Part shown: positions 60,795 to 64,000 of the stretch, piece by piece
Layout of the letters: every line of letters begins with the position of its first letter
Numbering within the stretch: position 1 is the first letter of the stretch
Source: Nymphaea colorata
Lineage: Eukaryota > Streptophyta > Magnoliopsida > Nymphaeales > Nymphaeaceae
Assembly (NCBI RefSeq): GCF_008831285.2
Contig: NC_045139.1
Coordinates: forward strand, 602,204 to 666,203
Reading direction: 5' to 3'
DNA: 64,000 bases
Translations under genes and position numbers: made by a program
Notes under the pieces: model-generated
Database searches by the model: none
Told to the model about the DNA's origin: nothing
What the model saw: the letters and a program-made list of their open reading frames with translations, nothing else

Positions 60795-62986
60795 GAGAAA
60801 GCCAAACCAGTCGTACCCATTTTCCTTAAAACCTAATGTTCAATCCATTATAACTACACATAAAAATGTCGTTTTCTCAATGTGAAGTAATTTTTTTAAG
60901 TTGACATGGACCATGGTATCAATTTTTTTTTTTTATTATAAAACTTACCTTACATGATTAAAAAATATATAATTTTGATCTCGAAAGGGGTTGGCCAACA
61001 ATAGAATGGGGACCAAGGTTGCCAGTCTTTATTTTGAAATCTTAACTTTGTATTTCAAAAAAGTATATGCAAATTGAAACATAACACGAAAATCATTTGG
61101 TTGCATTGAAGACAAACCTGGTACCTCAAAGGCACGAGGGAAAGAGTAAAGGTTCAGCTCTCAATCGAATGATAGAATTAAATACTCTCACTTGAACATA
61201 TATATCTATATATAATTTTGTAATGTTTTTGACATGAAGATCACACTTATATAATTTTGAAACAAACATATCTTTAAGGCGCGCAAGCAAAAAAGGTTTT
61301 GACAATTTTTTAATGTCATATAATATGTTATCTTCAAGTTAAGAAAGCATCATTTTTATGTGTACTTGTAACGTTTTGATTAATGATCACAATCTTGTAA
61401 TATATTTCATGAAAAGTAAACAGTATATATATATATGCTTTGACCATTTTACAAACTCTTTTGCTGGGAATAATAAGAAAACTGAGGGGTATATAATATG
61501 GTAAAATTAAATTATAGAAAAAGAGAGAGAAAGAGACATGCAAGGCCACATGCTTTGACTTATTGGTACGATCGACTCACGCTTGACTCGATATCAAATC
61601 CAAATAAAGTAGATTTGGGCATGGATCTGTCACAAATTTGACATTTATTTGAATGAATTAAGCTTAGTTTAGTTCCAAACGACAGTTCTATGAAGAAATT
61701 AAAACGAAAGCGCTTCGAACACATTGCATATAATAAAGCAAAAAAGAAAGAAGTCAACAAAAGAATGTATCAGGACACGATTTTCCTATGTACTAAGTCA
61801 AAATAATTCGGCCCAATTATGACATGGTTCCGTGAATTCCACCATGTTTAATATCCTCTTTTCTCCCCAACTTCTCTCATTTTTTATATTTCTCACAAAA
61901 TGAAACTTGGTATCAATATATTCAACTTGAAGATATATATATATATATATAATCAATGGGGGCCTCTTGGGCTTTGCCCCATTCAAAAAAATATTTAAAA
62001 AAATTTACATATAAATTTTAAAAAACTTGTCTTATATAAAAAATTTGAAAAATCATACGTCAATCAAAATTTAAAAACTTTAATTCTTCAAGAAAATTTT
62101 ATAGATCTGCTGCCGTATGTATAGTCAAGTAGATCGGATTTTATAACGGGTCATACTGAACACAATATGGATCTGGATATATTTATGTAATTACTTTATG
62201 TACAATCTAGTCGAGTATAACAACAAAATTTTGATCCGGTTCGATTCAAACCCAAAAAATCTCTCTTTCTTGGATTCAGTTAAAAAAAAAACAAACCCAC
62301 TCCAATTATTAATTGGAGCGGATACGGCATATGTTTTTTTTAGATATCGAATTTTTTATGAACAATCGAATCCGATTCCATGTAGAAGAATTAAGATCGG
62401 TCTCATATCTCTAATATTCTTATCCGTGTATAATTCCAAATCGAGTCACACAATATCTCAATAGCCGTACAATTAAATAGGGTTAGAAAGATGCATTTAT
62501 TGCGCCCGCGCGACCAAATCGCCTTGGAGTTCTTATCCTTTATAGCAAATAAAGACAATATACATTCGACTCTTCATGTAAACTTCAGACATGTAATTAA
62601 TATAGATAAATTCAATTTTCTTAATTACTGGAAGGCAAACTTAATATTAAATTTATGTGGAAAAAAAATTATCCTGTTCAAACAAAAGAAAAAGAAAAGA
62701 AAAATCTCATGCTACCAAACCGTGGATTTGAGATCCACGGTCGTAATCAAACACGACCTAAAAAAAGGCGAAAAAGAGACAGGAAAATGAAAAAAAGACA
62801 AGGAAAATGGTGTGAACATGTCACGTGATATGTCAAGGCAACCTTACCTCTAATAGTGATTATGCCAAAAATTTCAATTCCTTACTTTGGAATTTTGAAT
62901 TTATATTCTTCTAAATATTATTTAATTTTCAAAGTTCTTTTTGGGCAACTTGGTCAAAGACTGAACTTTACACAAGTCAAAGCAAA

Positions 62987-63018
<32 letters not shown>

Positions 63019-63558
63019 TAACAAGCACTGTTTCCAATGTGCGCAGATCATCAGATTTTGAAAACTTTTACATAACTAGCAGGAAAATAAATTAAAGGAA
63101 ATGTTAAAGGCATCGTTGTCAAAATCGGTCGGTGAATTGAATGAGCAAGGCTACCAGTTTACTAAATCAACTAATTGACTCATTCATGCGAGACGGTACT
63201 GAATTTGACAAGAAATAATTTTAAACATAAGTGATTACTATAATTAATTAATTATAAAATTCATTAAAATATTAACTAAATAGGAAAACAGTGAGGGATA
63301 ACACTTTTAGTGGCGGTTTTAATTCTTCCTCTTATTTATTCTTGACAAAGACTGCATGTGAAGTACATTATGACACCAACAACACCTTCTAACATATATT
63401 CATCATATTATTAAATGAATTATTATTTCTCGTTTAATTTTTTTGCGTTAACAAAAAAAAAAATAAATTTTCTACACAAAAGCAAATGATCTGCTGTTTA
63501 ATTCACTTAAAAAGAATAAATAAAAATTCCAAAAAATGAAGAAAAAGCTTTATTTTCC
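56867..63558. other. Gene-poor region after USP39
   Basis: USP39 3' UTR to about 57.2 kb, then A/T-rich sequence. A repeat-like stretch of GGTACG/GTACCC motifs lies at ~58730-59040, next to a poly-T/A core, and looks like a decayed non-autonomous element without clear ends. TA microsatellites occur at 60743-60794, ~61935-61951 and 62987-63019. Open frames are short and unconvincing. Confidence 0.5.
60743..60794. repeat. (TA)n microsatellite
   Basis: About 25 TA units with a single TATTA interruption near the end. Confidence 0.9.
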
Positions 63559-63700
63559 GACGTGGCAGGATGCCAGGGACTCCGAGACCGTGACACGGAC
63601 GACCCGATCCACCCCGTCAACACGGACGGCGGATGTACGGCCGTGAGAATCGAGCGGACCAGAACGGCCCTATAAATACCTTCCAACCCTCCTCTTCCCT
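63559..63700 (+). promoter_or_regulatory. TATA promoter of a gene extending past the window
   Basis: A GC-rich island interrupts the A/T-rich spacer. GACGTGGC (63559-63566), a G-box/ABRE-type ACGT element, stands about 110 bases before a clean TATA box TATAAATA at 63671-63678. A pyrimidine-rich CTCTTCCCTCTCCC stretch follows ~20-30 bases later and is the likely start-site region. No other gene within the window can use this plus-strand promoter. Confidence 0.7.
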
Positions 63701-64000
63701 CTCCCGCTTCCAATCTCTCTCTCTCCTTGTCTTCAATTCTCGCTTATTTTATTTTTTATTTTAAAAAGGAGGAAAATAATAGAGAAGGAAGGAGAGGTGT
63801 TTTCTCTTTGGCAACTCGTCGGCCGTCGCTTGTTCCTTTCTCCCCCACCCCCTCACTTCCTCAAACCCTAAGAGAGAGAAATAAGAGAGAGGTAAGAGTC
63901 AATATTCCTTCACGATCTGTAGTTTTTATTTTTATTTTTCTTCTCTTGGGTCTTCATCGTTACATTTGTTATTTTATTGAGCGGATTTTTCGCTGCAGTC
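63700..64000 (+). other. Probable 5' UTR with leader intron of the next gene (partial)
   Basis: Pyrimidine-rich leader, then AAACCCTAA (telo-box, about 63863-63871). A likely donor follows, GAGAG|GTAAGA at 63891/63892, and a possible acceptor CGCTGCAG ends at 63998. A CT-rich leader, telo-box and first intron in the 5' UTR are common in highly expressed translation or housekeeping genes. The coding region is not in the window, so no product can be named. Confidence 0.5.

Overview
The window is nuclear DNA from a flowering plant. The evidence is AT-rich intergenic DNA with many CT/TA/GT microsatellites, genes split by short GT-AG introns, a DYW-class PPR gene, an S1-group bZIP with a sucrose-control upstream ORF, and a Casparian-strip-integrity-factor (CIF) type peptide gene. 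I cannot name the species. There is no bacterial, viral or organellar gene block, no rRNA, and no tRNA I could support.

Layout from left to right: (1) 1-1132 (+): leader and CDS of an S1 bZIP factor with a conserved peptide uORF. (2) 1.1-12.2 kb: gene-poor DNA with microsatellites and MITE-like inverted repeats. (3) 12.18-14.05 kb (+): intronless PPR-DYW RNA-editing factor. (4) 19.13-16.00 kb (-): five-exon UBE3D-like (HECT-like E2-binding) protein. (5) 21.84-28.06 kb (+): nine-exon DnaJ protein of the plant dnaJ10 type. (6) 36.65-29.11 kb (-): sixteen-exon PWP1 WD40 protein. It is convergent with the DnaJ gene, has two inferred GC-AG introns, and carries a hAT-like element in one intron. (7) 36.7-45.9 kb: gene-poor DNA with a pair of related hAT-like elements. 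(8) 45.95-47.19 kb (+): three-exon CIF-type secreted peptide precursor. (9) 47.2-51.5 kb: microsatellite-rich spacer. (10) 51.50-56.87 kb (+): nine-exon USP39-type tri-snRNP protein. (11) 56.9-64.0 kb: spacer, ending in a TATA promoter and the start of a further plus-strand gene whose coding part lies beyond the window.

The genes do not form a pathway. They are ordinary neighbours: ribosome biogenesis (PWP1), splicing (USP39), organelle RNA editing (PPR-DYW), protein folding (DnaJ), ubiquitin (UBE3D-like), sugar-linked transcription control (bZIP) and barrier signalling (CIF). Exon models were built by hand from splice signals, reading phase and family resemblance. All multi-exon models close in frame, but none was tested against transcripts.

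The most interesting items are the nested uORF arrangement ahead of the bZIP, the CIF-type peptide with a second tyrosine, the two GC-AG introns in one gene, and three non-autonomous hAT-like elements with readable target-site duplications.
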